7,237 bases of DNA, taken from the NCBI GenBank assembly GCA_023387135.1, contig JAEWIK010000357.1, positions 1 through 7,237 on the forward strand. Direction: 5' to 3'. The notes below the pieces were generated by a model, which was not told where the DNA came from, searched no databases, and saw only the letters and a list, made by a program, of their open reading frames with translations. The stretch is from Actinomycetes bacterium. GTDB lineage: Bacteria > Actinomycetota > Actinomycetes > Propionibacteriales > Propionibacteriaceae. Positions 1 to 5,913 of this stretch are shown here, piece by piece. A program made the position numbers and the translations under genes. Within the stretch, counting starts at the first letter, position 1, and each line of letters begins with the position of its first letter.

Positions 1-25
1 ACTCCCCTACCCAACCCCTGTCAGG

Positions 26-1066
26 TCACTTGGCCTTGGGCTGGATGGTGAACGGTGCCGACATCACGGAGACCAGTTGGTAGCCGCGCTTGTAGGCGGT
101 CACCGTCACCGTGAGCTGCTTGCCGGCGTCACCCGAACGCGGCTTGTAGACAGGGCTGCGCGTGCTCTTCACGAAGCTGCCGTCCACCGACCACGAGTAG
201 GTGAACTTCAGGCCCTTGGTCGACCAGGAGCCGTGCTTGGCGAGCACCTTGGAGCCCTTCTTCACCAGCGTGGGAGCGGTGACGTTCGTCAGCGCCTTCT
301 GCGTGACGGTGACGGGAGCCGAGGTGACGGAGACCGGTGCGGTGCCCTTGCGGGTCGCCGTGACGGTGACGGTGAGCGCCTTGCCGAGGTCGGACAGCTT
401 GATCTTGTAGGTCTTCTTGGTGGCACGCTCGATCGGGGTGCCGTCCACCGACCAGCGGTAGCTGAGCTTCACGGGCTTGGGCGACCACGAGCCGGCCTTC
501 GCCTTCACCACGTACTGCGTGAGCGCCTTGCCGACGATCGACGGCGCGGCGAGGTTCGTGATCGGACGCGCGGTGACCTCGAGCGGTGCCCAGCCGATCA
601 GCGCCTTGCCCTTGGTGAACACCGCGAGCTTGTGGGTGCCGGGCTTGGCGTTCATCGGGAGCACCACCTGGATGTTCCCGTCCGCCGCCACGGTGCCGTA
701 GTAGGCGAGCCTCGGGGACGAGAACAGCCACACCTTCACGGTGGCGTTCGCGTAAGCGGCGCCGACCATGACGGGGATCGTGGCGCCCTGCATGGCGCTG
801 GGCACAGTGCTGACGCTGCCGCGGTTGGCGTCGGTCAGCGAGATGCGCGGCGCCTTCGGGAGCTTCTTGTACGCCTTGGCGTAATGCTTCTTCACCGACT
901 TCACGACGGGCTTCGCGTAGCTGCTCGTGCCCGCTGCAGGGACTACCTGCGGGACAGTCGCGGCGGCGGGCGCCGTGGACGCCGCCAGGGCGCCGGCGCT
1001 GAGCGCGACGCCCACACCGATGCTGACGAGGCGTGCTGTCATGCGGTGGCCAATGGCCTGACTCAT
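26..1066 (-). CDS. Secreted basic protein of three Ig-like domains
   Basis: Predicted exported 346-residue protein with no enzymatic motif, probably a surface or matrix protein. Residues 1-36 form a Sec-type signal peptide (Arg-containing start, hydrophobic stretch about 13-30, Ala-Ala-Ala before the likely cut at 36/37). Residues 47-73 are a Lys- and Tyr-rich linker. Residues about 74-165 resemble the actinobacterial Ig-like fold with a 'KPGTHKLAVF' strand. Residues 168-254 and 258-341 are two tandem copies of a GSWS...Y.WSVDG...DxGK.LTVTVTA...S.SAP repeat. There is no LPXTG motif and no C-terminal membrane helix, so it is either released or held by charge. The ATG at 1066 is chosen because GAAAGGG lies 7 bases upstream and the signal peptide follows directly; an in-frame ATG at 1120 would add 18 poorly fitting residues and run through a leader hairpin. 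The next gene downstream is outside the window. The family is a common repeat type; the specific function is unknown. Confidence 0.82.
   Translation of the reverse strand: MSQAIGHRMTARLVSIGVGVALSAGALAASTAPAAATVPQVVPAAGTSSYAKPVVKSVKKHYAKAYKKLPKAPRISLTDANRGSVSTVPSAMQGATIPVMVGAAYANATVKVWLFSSPRLAYYGTVAADGNIQVVLPMNAKPGTHKLAVFTKGKALIGWAPLEVTARPITNLAAPSIVGKALTQYVVKAKAGSWSPKPVKLSYRWSVDGTPIERATKKTYKIKLSDLGKALTVTVTATRKGTAPVSVTSAPVTVTQKALTNVTAPTLVKKGSKVLAKHGSWSTKGLKFTYSWSVDGSFVKSTRSPVYKPRSGDAGKQLTVTVTAYKRGYQLVSVMSAPFTIQPKAK
44..565 (-). repeat. Tandem Ig-like repeat pair
   Basis: Two copies of an approximately 85-residue module lie back to back (305-565 and 44-295). Shared residues are GSWS, a Tyr-x-Trp-Ser-Val-Asp-Gly strand, Asp-x-Gly-Lys, LTVTVTA and Ser-Ala-Pro. 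At DNA level the LTVTVTA to GK segment is very similar in 96-130 and 357-391, and again in 2809-2843 of the nucleotidase gene. This suggests spread of the module by duplication within the locus or from a common pool of such repeats in the genome. Confidence 0.8.
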
Positions 1067-1073
1067 GGGTGGA

Positions 1074-1080
1074 CCCTTTC
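1074..1080 (-). promoter_or_regulatory. Ribosome binding site deciding the Ig protein start
   Basis: The minus strand reads GAAAGGG, 7 bases before the ATG at 1066. No comparable site precedes the alternative ATG at 1120, so it supports the shorter protein. Confidence 0.6.
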
Positions 1081-1088
1081 GTCCTCTT

Positions 1089-1107
1089 CGGGGGTAAGGC
1101 ACCCCCG
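1089..1107 (-). promoter_or_regulatory. Leader hairpin ahead of the Ig protein gene
   Basis: A perfect 7-bp stem (CGGGGGT / ACCCCCG on the minus strand) closes a 5-base loop, GCCTT. It ends 22 bases before the start codon, just upstream of the ribosome binding site. It may influence mRNA stability or translation. The position is much like that of the hairpin before the nucleotidase gene. The structure is read directly; the role is inferred. Confidence 0.5.
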
Positions 1108-1161
1108 GGAGTGGCGACATCGCGGCGCTGTGCCACGCTGACGTCGTGAGGGCCCGGGGGC

Positions 1162-1191
1162 GTTCTTGTCCCCATTTTGGGGGACAAGAAC
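1162..1191. repeat. Perfect 12-bp inverted repeat, possible operator or terminator
   Basis: The arms GTTCTTGTCCCC (1162-1173) and GGGGACAAGAAC (1180-1191) are exact reverse complements, separated by 6 bases (ATTTTG). The repeat sits about 96 bases upstream of the Ig protein start and about 53 bases past the propeller gene stop. It could be a dimeric repressor site over a promoter, a second transcription terminator without a T tract, or an attenuator stem. The arm sequence does not match an operator that I recognise. Confidence 0.6.
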
Positions 1192-1213
1192 CCGAAAAGC
1201 CAGCCGATTCGGG
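1191..1213 (-). terminator. Small hairpin between terminator and inverted repeat
   Basis: The minus strand can form CCCGAA / TTCGGG (6 bp, loop of 11 bases). It abuts the large inverted repeat by one shared base and is followed by the T-rich TTCTTGT. It may be a back-up terminator for the propeller gene. Only the inverted symmetry supports it. Confidence 0.3.
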
Positions 1214-1223
1214 AAGAAAGCTG

Positions 1224-1249
1224 AAAAAAACCTGAGGAAACGGGTCAGG
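1224..1249 (-). terminator. Rho-independent terminator overlapping the propeller gene stop
   Basis: On the minus strand, CCTGA and TCAGG form a 5-bp stem (plus one possible G-U pair) around a 9-base loop and are followed at once by seven T residues (1224-1230). The TGA stop codon is part of the upstream arm. The stem is short, but the T run stands out in this GC-rich DNA and the placement exactly at the gene end supports termination. Confidence 0.5.
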
Positions 1250-2588
1250 CGACGTGGGCCTGGCTCGCCGGCGGGCGGGGCACCAGCTCGATCAGCGTCG
1301 TCGTCCCCGAGACCTCGTTGCCCACCGCCACCAGCGGGTTGCCCGTCGGCGACGAGCCCGCCCTGATGAACACCAACGACGTAGGGCCGAGGTCGCCGGC
1401 CGCCGCGAGGTCCACCGTCGGGTCGACCGCGAAGTCGCGGTTGTTCAGGTAGCTGACGAAGTCGGGATGGCTGGGCTCGCTGACGTCGAATACCCCCACT
1501 CCCCCGATGCCCGGCAGCCCGACGAAGAGGTACTCCTCCGTCCCCACCTGACCGACGACGACCGGGCCCGGGCCGTCCGCGACTCTCCTTGCCGCTGGCG
1601 CACTGCCCGCGTACGACTGCCGGGCGATGGCGGCGAGCTGGTCGAGCTCGGCGCCCGAGTCGTAGACGAGCTCGCCCTGCGGCGTCCACACCGAGAAGGA
1701 TCCCTCCGACTGCGCCGCGGCGGTACCGCCGGCGACCCTGGAGGTGACGACGTACTGGCCCGCGCGGACCGTGTAGTGGTCGACCGACTGCGTCCCGGCC
1801 GTCGAGCCGGTACCCGCGGCGAGCGTGGAGACCCGTTCGTCGCCGAGGTCGAGCGCCTGCAGCCCGGCCCTTGACGTCACCCAGGCGGTGTGGGAGGTCG
1901 CCGTCACGGCGGACGGAGAGTCGCCGGGCAGCTCGCGCACCGCCGCCTGGCCGGGCGCCGCGATGCCGCGAGGCAACCCCACGACGACCAGCGAGCCGCC
2001 GCCGGGCCCGTGCGAGCACGCCACCACCGCTCGCAGCCCGGAGCCGTCGATGTCGATCGCCGTCGGCTCGCCGGCGACGCTCACGGCCCCGAGCGAAAGC
2101 CCGCTCCAGGCGTCGAAGAACACGAGCCGGTTGTCGCCCGCGGGGCCTGTGACTCCTGCGACGCCCAACCCGTCGGGCCGCACGGCCACCGCCTCCGCCC
2201 GTCCCCCGGGAGCAGTCGTGCCGCCGCTGCCCGATCCGACGCCGTCGATCGTCAGGTCGAAGAGGTGGACCGGCGCGTCGACGTTCCCTGCGTCGATCGC
2301 CGCGACGCCGTCCTGCCCGACTACGAACAGCCGCCTGGTGCCGGCGTGGTACGCCAGCCCGCGGGTCGCGCCCGCGTCGTAGATGCCCGTCCGATAGGTG
2401 CCGCGCACCGCGAGCTCGAAGGGTGCGCCGGAGGTCGTCACCTTGACCGAGTTGTGGGGTCCTGCTGCATCGGCCCGGGTCGGGACCGTCCAGCCCGCGA
2501 CTGTCAGCGCGGTGGCAGCGGCCACGGCAACCACCCGACTGAACCAACGTCGGGTAGGGCGACCGGCGGTGAACTCATCCACTGTCAT
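1245..2588 (-). CDS. Tat-exported choice-of-anchor I-like beta-propeller protein (degenerate)
   Basis: Predicted exported 447-residue protein. Residues 12-18, Thr-Arg-Arg-Trp-Phe-Ser-Arg, match a twin-arginine signal, followed by a hydrophobic stretch at 19-34 and an Ala-Asp-Ala cut site near 41. The N-terminal part of the mature protein (about 57-110, 'RTGIYDAGATRGLAYH', 'RRLFVV', 'AAIDAGNVDAP') and the C-terminal part (about 362-434, 'GGVGVFDVSEPSHPDFVSY', 'NNRDF', 'GDLGP', 'SPTGNPLVAVGNEVSGTT') follow the choice-of-anchor I propeller pattern. The middle is shorter than usual. The family's acidic DDKGPEPEG-type motif is reduced to 'ADGPGPVVV' (337-345), and GPEG is GPTS (401-404), so an enzymatic or metal-binding role is doubtful. 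The ATG at 2588 is preferred over a GTG at 2612: it places the twin arginines near the N-terminus and has a weak GGGTG 8 bases upstream. This domain is often found near or fused to 5'-nucleotidase modules, as the upstream neighbour suggests. Function unknown. Confidence 0.75.
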   Translation of the reverse strand: MTVDEFTAGRPTRRWFSRVVAVAAATALTVAGWTVPTRADAAGPHNSVKVTTSGAPFELAVRGTYRTGIYDAGATRGLAYHAGTRRLFVVGQDGVAAIDAGNVDAPVHLFDLTIDGVGSGSGGTTAPGGRAEAVAVRPDGLGVAGVTGPAGDNRLVFFDAWSGLSLGAVSVAGEPTAIDIDGSGLRAVVACSHGPGGGSLVVVGLPRGIAAPGQAAVRELPGDSPSAVTATSHTAWVTSRAGLQALDLGDERVSTLAAGTGSTAGTQSVDHYTVRAGQYVVTSRVAGGTAAAQSEGSFSVWTPQGELVYDSGAELDQLAAIARQSYAGSAPAARRVADGPGPVVVGQVGTEEYLFVGLPGIGGVGVFDVSEPSHPDFVSYLNNRDFAVDPTVDLAAAGDLGPTSLVFIRAGSSPTGNPLVAVGNEVSGTTTLIELVPRPPASQAHVA

Positions 2589-2660
2589 GGCATTCACACC
2601 CGTCTCGCGCACGGCGAGGAAACGGATGGAACCACCCTAAGGGGTCTGGCAAATGGCCTT

Positions 2661-2701
2661 GTCAGGCGGGGACGCGCCGGATCGCGCGCCCCCGCCATGA
2701 C
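2661..2701 (-). terminator. Strong GC hairpin after the nucleotidase gene
   Basis: A 13-bp stem pairs 2665-2677 with 2684-2696 around a 6-base loop; its only irregularity is a G-U pair in the minus-strand RNA. Beyond a one-base bulge, four more pairs (GTCA/TGAC) extend it. It lies 29 bases past the nucleotidase stop codon. No T tract follows, but strong GC stems without T tracts often end transcripts in actinobacteria. Stabilisation of the mRNA 3' end is an alternative. Confidence 0.55.
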
Positions 2702-2729
2702 TCTTGGGGCCGGGTGTAGACGCCCGGGG

Positions 2730-5030
2730 CTACCGGTGCCGCTTGGGAGCCGGGCTCACCTTCACCGGGGCGGACGTCGCCGAGGCGGGCTTCAGTCCGC
2801 TCCCGACCGCCGTCACGGTGACGGTGAGCGACTTGCCGACGTCCCGCTTGTTCACCGCGTACACCGGTGAAGCCGACGACTTCACCACGTGGCCGTTGAC
2901 GGCGAACCTGTACCAGAACGTCAGGCCGGCCGACGGCGACCAGGTCCCCGCGGTCGCCCTGACAGGCCTGCCGACGTAGACGGGACCCTTGATCGACGGC
3001 GGCGTCAGGTTGAGGACCGTCGTCTGCACCGCGACCGGAACAGTCACGACGGTGCCGCTCGGCGACGCCGTCAGCGTCAGCACGCTCTGCGCCCTGGCGT
3101 CCGCCGGCACCTTCAGGGCCACCGTGGCAGCTCCCGAAGCGACGGCGATCGGCTCGAACGTCGCCTTCGACCCCGCCCACGTCACCGTCAGCGACGTGTT
3201 CGCCGGGCTGCCGAGGGAGGTCAGGTCGAGGTCGGAGACGGTGAACTCGAGCTGGGCTCCGCGGGCGACCGGCGCCGTGGGCAGGCCTGTCACCTGAACG
3301 CCGGGCTTGGCGTAGCTCGGAGCCAGGTTCGGGTGCTGCTGCAGGTAGGCGATCCAGCCGTCCCTGTCGACAAGGCCCGTGTCACGAGTGTCGGTTCCCT
3401 TCGCGAACACCCTGAAGTTGTCGCCGCCCTGCAGCAGGAAGCTGAACGAACCCACCCTGTAGCTCGCCGCCGGGTCGAGCGGCTTCCCGTCCACCCAGAT
3501 GCCGGTGATCCTGCTGCCTTCGGGCAGGCTCGCGTCGTAGGTGTAGCGGACGTTGCTCGACATGCCGAGCGCCAGGTACGCACGTGAGGGCACGTTCCCG
3601 TTGGCGTCGCGCTGCCACTGCTGCTCCAGCGCCGTCTTCACCTGGGCTCCCGTGAGGGTGGTGGTCCAGAGGTTGTTCACGAACGGCAGCACGCCGTTGG
3701 CCTCGGCATAGGTGACGACGCCGTCGGGGGCGTAGAGCAGCTCGGCGCGCAGGCCACCGGGGTTCACGAAGGCGATCTGGGCGCCACCGCGCTCGGCGGG
3801 CGACAGGATGTTCAGCAGGGCGTCCGCGACGGCGGTGCCCATTGTGGACTCCTTCGACCTGTCGTCACGGGCTCCCCCTGTGTACTTGCCGTCTACGTAC
3901 GAACCGCCGCTGAAGGCAGTCGTGATGTCGGCTGTCACCGAGCCGATGGGCTGCTTGCCGATCTGGTCGGCGTAGGCGACCGCCTGGTCGACGATCGACT
4001 TGACCTGCGCCACGCGCGGGTAGGTGGTGAGGTCGGCGTCCGTCGGAGCCGCCCCGCGAGCCACGTTCTCGACGGTGAACGAACTCACCTCGCCGGTCGC
4101 GTCGTCCGCCTGCAGCACGATCTTGCCGATCCTGTCGCCGTAGCTTCCGGTCTGGAGGACCGGACGCGTCCTGCTGGTGCCCGGGATGGGAGCCGACCAG
4201 GCGTAGTTCATGTGGGTGTGTCCGGTCAGGATCGCGTCGACCTGCGGAGAGGTGTCGTTGACGATGGACGCGAACACCTGCGACTGGGCGAGTTGCTCCG
4301 CCAGGGTGGCGGGCGGCCCGGACGTGGGAGCGCCCTCGTGGTACTCGGCGACGAGCAGGTCGGCCTCACCGTTGGCGGTGTCGCCGTCCGACAGTTGGGC
4401 GGCCACCCGGTTGACTGCCGCGACCGGGTCACCGAAGTCGAGGGTGGCGATGCCTCCGGGCGACACCAGCGACGGCGTCTCCTCCGTGACCGCCCCGATC
4501 ACCCCGACCTTCACACCCTGCACGTCGATCACCGTGTACTCGGGGAGCGCAGGGGTCGTCGTCCCCTTCTGGTAGACGTTCGCCCCCAGGTAGGGGAACT
4601 GGACCGCCGGGGCGACGCGCTCGGTGAGGTCGGTGTAGCCGCGGTCGAACTCGTGGTTGCCGACGGCGCTCGCCGCGACGTCCAGCGCGTCGAGCACCTC
4701 GAGGGTCGGCTCGTCGTCCTGGACGGCGGACGCGAACAGCGACGCACCGATGTTGTCACCCGCCGACAGCAGCAGGGTGTTGGAGTCGCCCGCCTGTGCC
4801 CGGAGCTTCTCGATCGTCAGCGCGAACGACGTCGTCAGCGAAGGGTTCGCCAGGTCGATGCGGCCGTGGAAGTCGTTGAAGTTGAGCAGAGTGATGGGGA
4901 CCGTCGCCGCGTGCGCGGGGGTGGGGGTGGCGAGGCCCGCCCCCACCGCGAGCGCGAGCGCCGCGGCGATGGAGGTGATCTTCGGGACCTGCCTGGAACC
5001 GGCATGCCTGCCGGAACGTGCTGAGCTCAT
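2730..5030 (-). CDS. Secreted 5'-nucleotidase / metallophosphoesterase with C-terminal Ig-like module
   Basis: Predicted extracellular enzyme that dephosphorylates nucleotides, and possibly 2',3'-cyclic nucleotides, in the UshA/YfkN superfamily. Of its 766 residues, 1-41 form a Sec signal peptide ending Ala-His-Ala. The calcineurin-like metallophosphatase domain (about 45-275) shows the metal ligands Asp53-x-His55 (NDFHG), Asp92 (GDNIGAS), Asn125-His126 (GNHEFD), His231 (EYHEG) and His271/His273 (GHTH). The 5'-nucleotidase C-terminal domain (about 360-545) has NPGGLR (423-428) and GGDNFRVF (535-542), whose Phe residues usually stack on the base. Residues about 584-670 look like a beta-sandwich. 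Residues 672-758 are an Ig-like repeat of the same type as in the protein encoded at 26-1066. The chain ends in a basic tail with no LPXTG motif and no anchor helix. The ATG at 5030 has AGGAG 4 bases upstream. All key motifs are intact, so it is likely active; exact substrates are not readable. Confidence 0.95.
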   Translation of the reverse strand: MSSARSGRHAGSRQVPKITSIAAALALAVGAGLATPTPAHAATVPITLLNFNDFHGRIDLANPSLTTSFALTIEKLRAQAGDSNTLLLSAGDNIGASLFASAVQDDEPTLEVLDALDVAASAVGNHEFDRGYTDLTERVAPAVQFPYLGANVYQKGTTTPALPEYTVIDVQGVKVGVIGAVTEETPSLVSPGGIATLDFGDPVAAVNRVAAQLSDGDTANGEADLLVAEYHEGAPTSGPPATLAEQLAQSQVFASIVNDTSPQVDAILTGHTHMNYAWSAPIPGTSRTRPVLQTGSYGDRIGKIVLQADDATGEVSSFTVENVARGAAPTDADLTTYPRVAQVKSIVDQAVAYADQIGKQPIGSVTADITTAFSGGSYVDGKYTGGARDDRSKESTMGTAVADALLNILSPAERGGAQIAFVNPGGLRAELLYAPDGVVTYAEANGVLPFVNNLWTTTLTGAQVKTALEQQWQRDANGNVPSRAYLALGMSSNVRYTYDASLPEGSRITGIWVDGKPLDPAASYRVGSFSFLLQGGDNFRVFAKGTDTRDTGLVDRDGWIAYLQQHPNLAPSYAKPGVQVTGLPTAPVARGAQLEFTVSDLDLTSLGSPANTSLTVTWAGSKATFEPIAVASGAATVALKVPADARAQSVLTLTASPSGTVVTVPVAVQTTVLNLTPPSIKGPVYVGRPVRATAGTWSPSAGLTFWYRFAVNGHVVKSSASPVYAVNKRDVGKSLTVTVTAVGSGLKPASATSAPVKVSPAPKRHR
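2757..3017 (-). repeat. Ig-like module shared with the downstream secreted protein
   Basis: Residues 672-758 of the nucleotidase carry the GTWSP, Tyr-x-Phe-Ala-Val-Asn-Gly, SPVY, Asp-Val-Gly-Lys, SLTVTVTA and TSAP landmarks seen in both repeats encoded at 44-565. 'VVKSSASPVY' here and 'FVKSTRSPVY' in the last repeat of the small protein are particularly close. It is probably a surface- or polymer-binding spacer; the ligand is unknown. Confidence 0.75.
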
Positions 5031-5053
5031 GACGCTCCTGTCTAGCGGGGGTG

Positions 5054-5071
5054 GTCCCCCAGACGGGGGAC
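5054..5071 (-). promoter_or_regulatory. Leader hairpin ahead of the nucleotidase gene
   Basis: A perfect 7-bp inverted repeat, GTCCCCC / GGGGGAC, closes a 4-base loop. It ends 23 bases before the start codon, just upstream of the AGGAG site. It could be an mRNA-stabilising stem, a translation control element or a protein-binding palindrome. Its core has the same GTCCCC-N6-GGGGAC spacing as the inverted repeat at 1162-1191. Confidence 0.5.
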
Positions 5072-5148
5072 GGATCTGTCGCCATTCTTGCCAGACGGCG
5101 CAGCACTCCGCCAGAGCAGGAGCGTGAATTGCTGAAGACCAGTGGGTG

Positions 5149-5176
5149 CCCGCCGGGACGTTGCCCGCACGGGCGC
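5149..5176 (-). terminator. Possible weak terminator after the oxidoreductase gene
   Basis: Immediately past the TGA at 5181-5183 the minus strand can form GCCC-GTGC-GGGC, with a further short CCC/GGG stem beyond it. The stems are short and there is no T run, so this is only a candidate. The remaining 5072-5148 segment shows no recognisable promoter. Confidence 0.25.
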
Positions 5177-5180
5177 GACC

Positions 5181-5828
5181 TCACATGTCGCGGTAACGCC
5201 TGGCCGCTGCCATGCCGGCACGCAGTTCCTCGGCTGTGCACTTCTTGGTGTAGACGGGAGTGTCCCGCTGGACCCGCCAGCCCTCGGAGAGCGGTGTCAC
5301 CACGACGGGGTCGAAGCCGATCTCGTCCACCAGGGAGCCGACGGTCGCCGCCGCGTCCGCGTCGTCCGAGACGACGGCGAGCGCGCGCCGGTCGGGGGTG
5401 CCCGCCGGCTGGGCGTGGTCGAGGATCTCCCTGAAGAAGATGTGGTTGAAGGTCTTCACGACCCTCGACCCGGGCAGGTGGGCCTGCAGCAGTTCCGACG
5501 TGGTGGTCGACTCGTCGTCCAGCTCGGCGATGTGTCCGTCCCGCTGCGGATAGTAGTTGTTCGTGTCGATGACGATCTTGCCCGCCAGGGGTTCGACCGG
5601 GACGTCGTCGATCGCCTTCAGCGGGATCGTGACGACGGCGATGTCGGCGGCCGCTGCCGCCTCCTCCGCAGTGGCGGCACGGGCGTTGGGGCCGAGCAGC
5701 GCAATCGTCTCGGCGAGAGTCTCGGGTCCGCGCGAGTTGCTGAGTACCACCTGGTAGCCGTGGTCCACGAACGCCCTGGCGAGGGTCGATCCGATGTGCC
5801 CGGCTCCGATGAATCCGATCGTTGTCAT
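5181..5828 (-). CDS. NADP/F420-type dinucleotide-binding oxidoreductase (COG2085-like)
   Basis: Predicted cytoplasmic Rossmann-fold protein of 215 residues, a normal length for the NADPH-dependent F420 reductase-like family. The N-terminus has beta strand TIGFIG and the nucleotide loop Gly8-x-Gly10-x-x-Gly13. The second strand ends Leu-Ser-Asn-Ser-Arg33, where Ser and Arg commonly bind the 2'-phosphate of NADP. Further landmarks are AVVTIPL (64-70), KIVIDTNNYYPQRDG (84-98), VKTFNHI (124-130) and a late VVSDDADAA segment (152-160), all typical of this family. The reaction cannot be fixed: it may transfer hydride between NADP and F420 or act on another partner. The ATG at 5828 is chosen because GGGGA lies 4 bases upstream and the Rossmann motif starts at once; a GTG at 5858 would add ten residues. 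It lies 82 bases after the MFS gene on the same strand. Confidence 0.85.
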   Translation of the reverse strand: MTTIGFIGAGHIGSTLARAFVDHGYQVVLSNSRGPETLAETIALLGPNARAATAEEAAAAADIAVVTIPLKAIDDVPVEPLAGKIVIDTNNYYPQRDGHIAELDDESTTTSELLQAHLPGSRVVKTFNHIFFREILDHAQPAGTPDRRALAVVSDDADAAATVGSLVDEIGFDPVVVTPLSEGWRVQRDTPVYTKKCTAEELRAGMAAARRYRDM

Positions 5829-5873
5829 GTCTTCCCCAACCCGGCCCGGACGCGACACATTCCGCCCGGTAGC

Positions 5874-5913
5874 TGAGGCCGCCGCCAGCCGGTGGGGCAG
5901 GCGGAGCGGCTCA
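5874..5913 (-). terminator. Imperfect hairpin overlapping the MFS gene stop
   Basis: The minus strand starting at the TGA stop can form an interrupted stem: TGAG/CTCA, then CCG/CGG and CCGCC/GGCGG separated by small bulges, with an inner GCC/GGC pair. No T run follows. It may end or attenuate the transporter transcript before the oxidoreductase gene. Much of the symmetry could come from high GC content. Confidence 0.3.

Noticed and set aside
1067..1120. Extended N-terminus for the Ig protein from the ATG at 1120
   Set aside because: It would add a Pro/Arg-rich segment before a normal signal peptide and would cover the leader hairpin and a good ribosome binding site.
77..1141. Long plus-strand open frame opposite the Ig protein gene
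   Set aside because: Arg/Gly/His-rich translation without family features, opposite a gene with a clear signal peptide and domains; typical shadow frame in high-GC DNA.
1150..1200. Possible -10 box (CAAAAT) inside the large inverted repeat
   Set aside because: Only four of six bases match and there is no convincing -35 box at the right distance; kept only as a thought about operator function.
1063..2547. Minus-strand 494-residue open frame overlapping the propeller gene in another frame
   Set aside because: Arg/Gly-rich low-complexity translation; the competing frame shows choice-of-anchor I motifs and a signal peptide.
2589..2660. Possible promoter (CTGACA and TAGGGT boxes) before the propeller gene
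   Set aside because: The spacing is about 20 bases and the -10 match is poor; not enough to call.
1890..2870. Plus-strand 326-residue open frame crossing the propeller and nucleotidase gene ends
   Set aside because: It spans an intergenic hairpin and two genes, with Arg-rich composition and no recognisable domain.
4212..5024. Plus-strand 270-residue open frame opposite the nucleotidase catalytic domain
   Set aside because: The opposite strand encodes intact metallophosphatase motifs; this frame is an Arg/Val/Gly-rich shadow.
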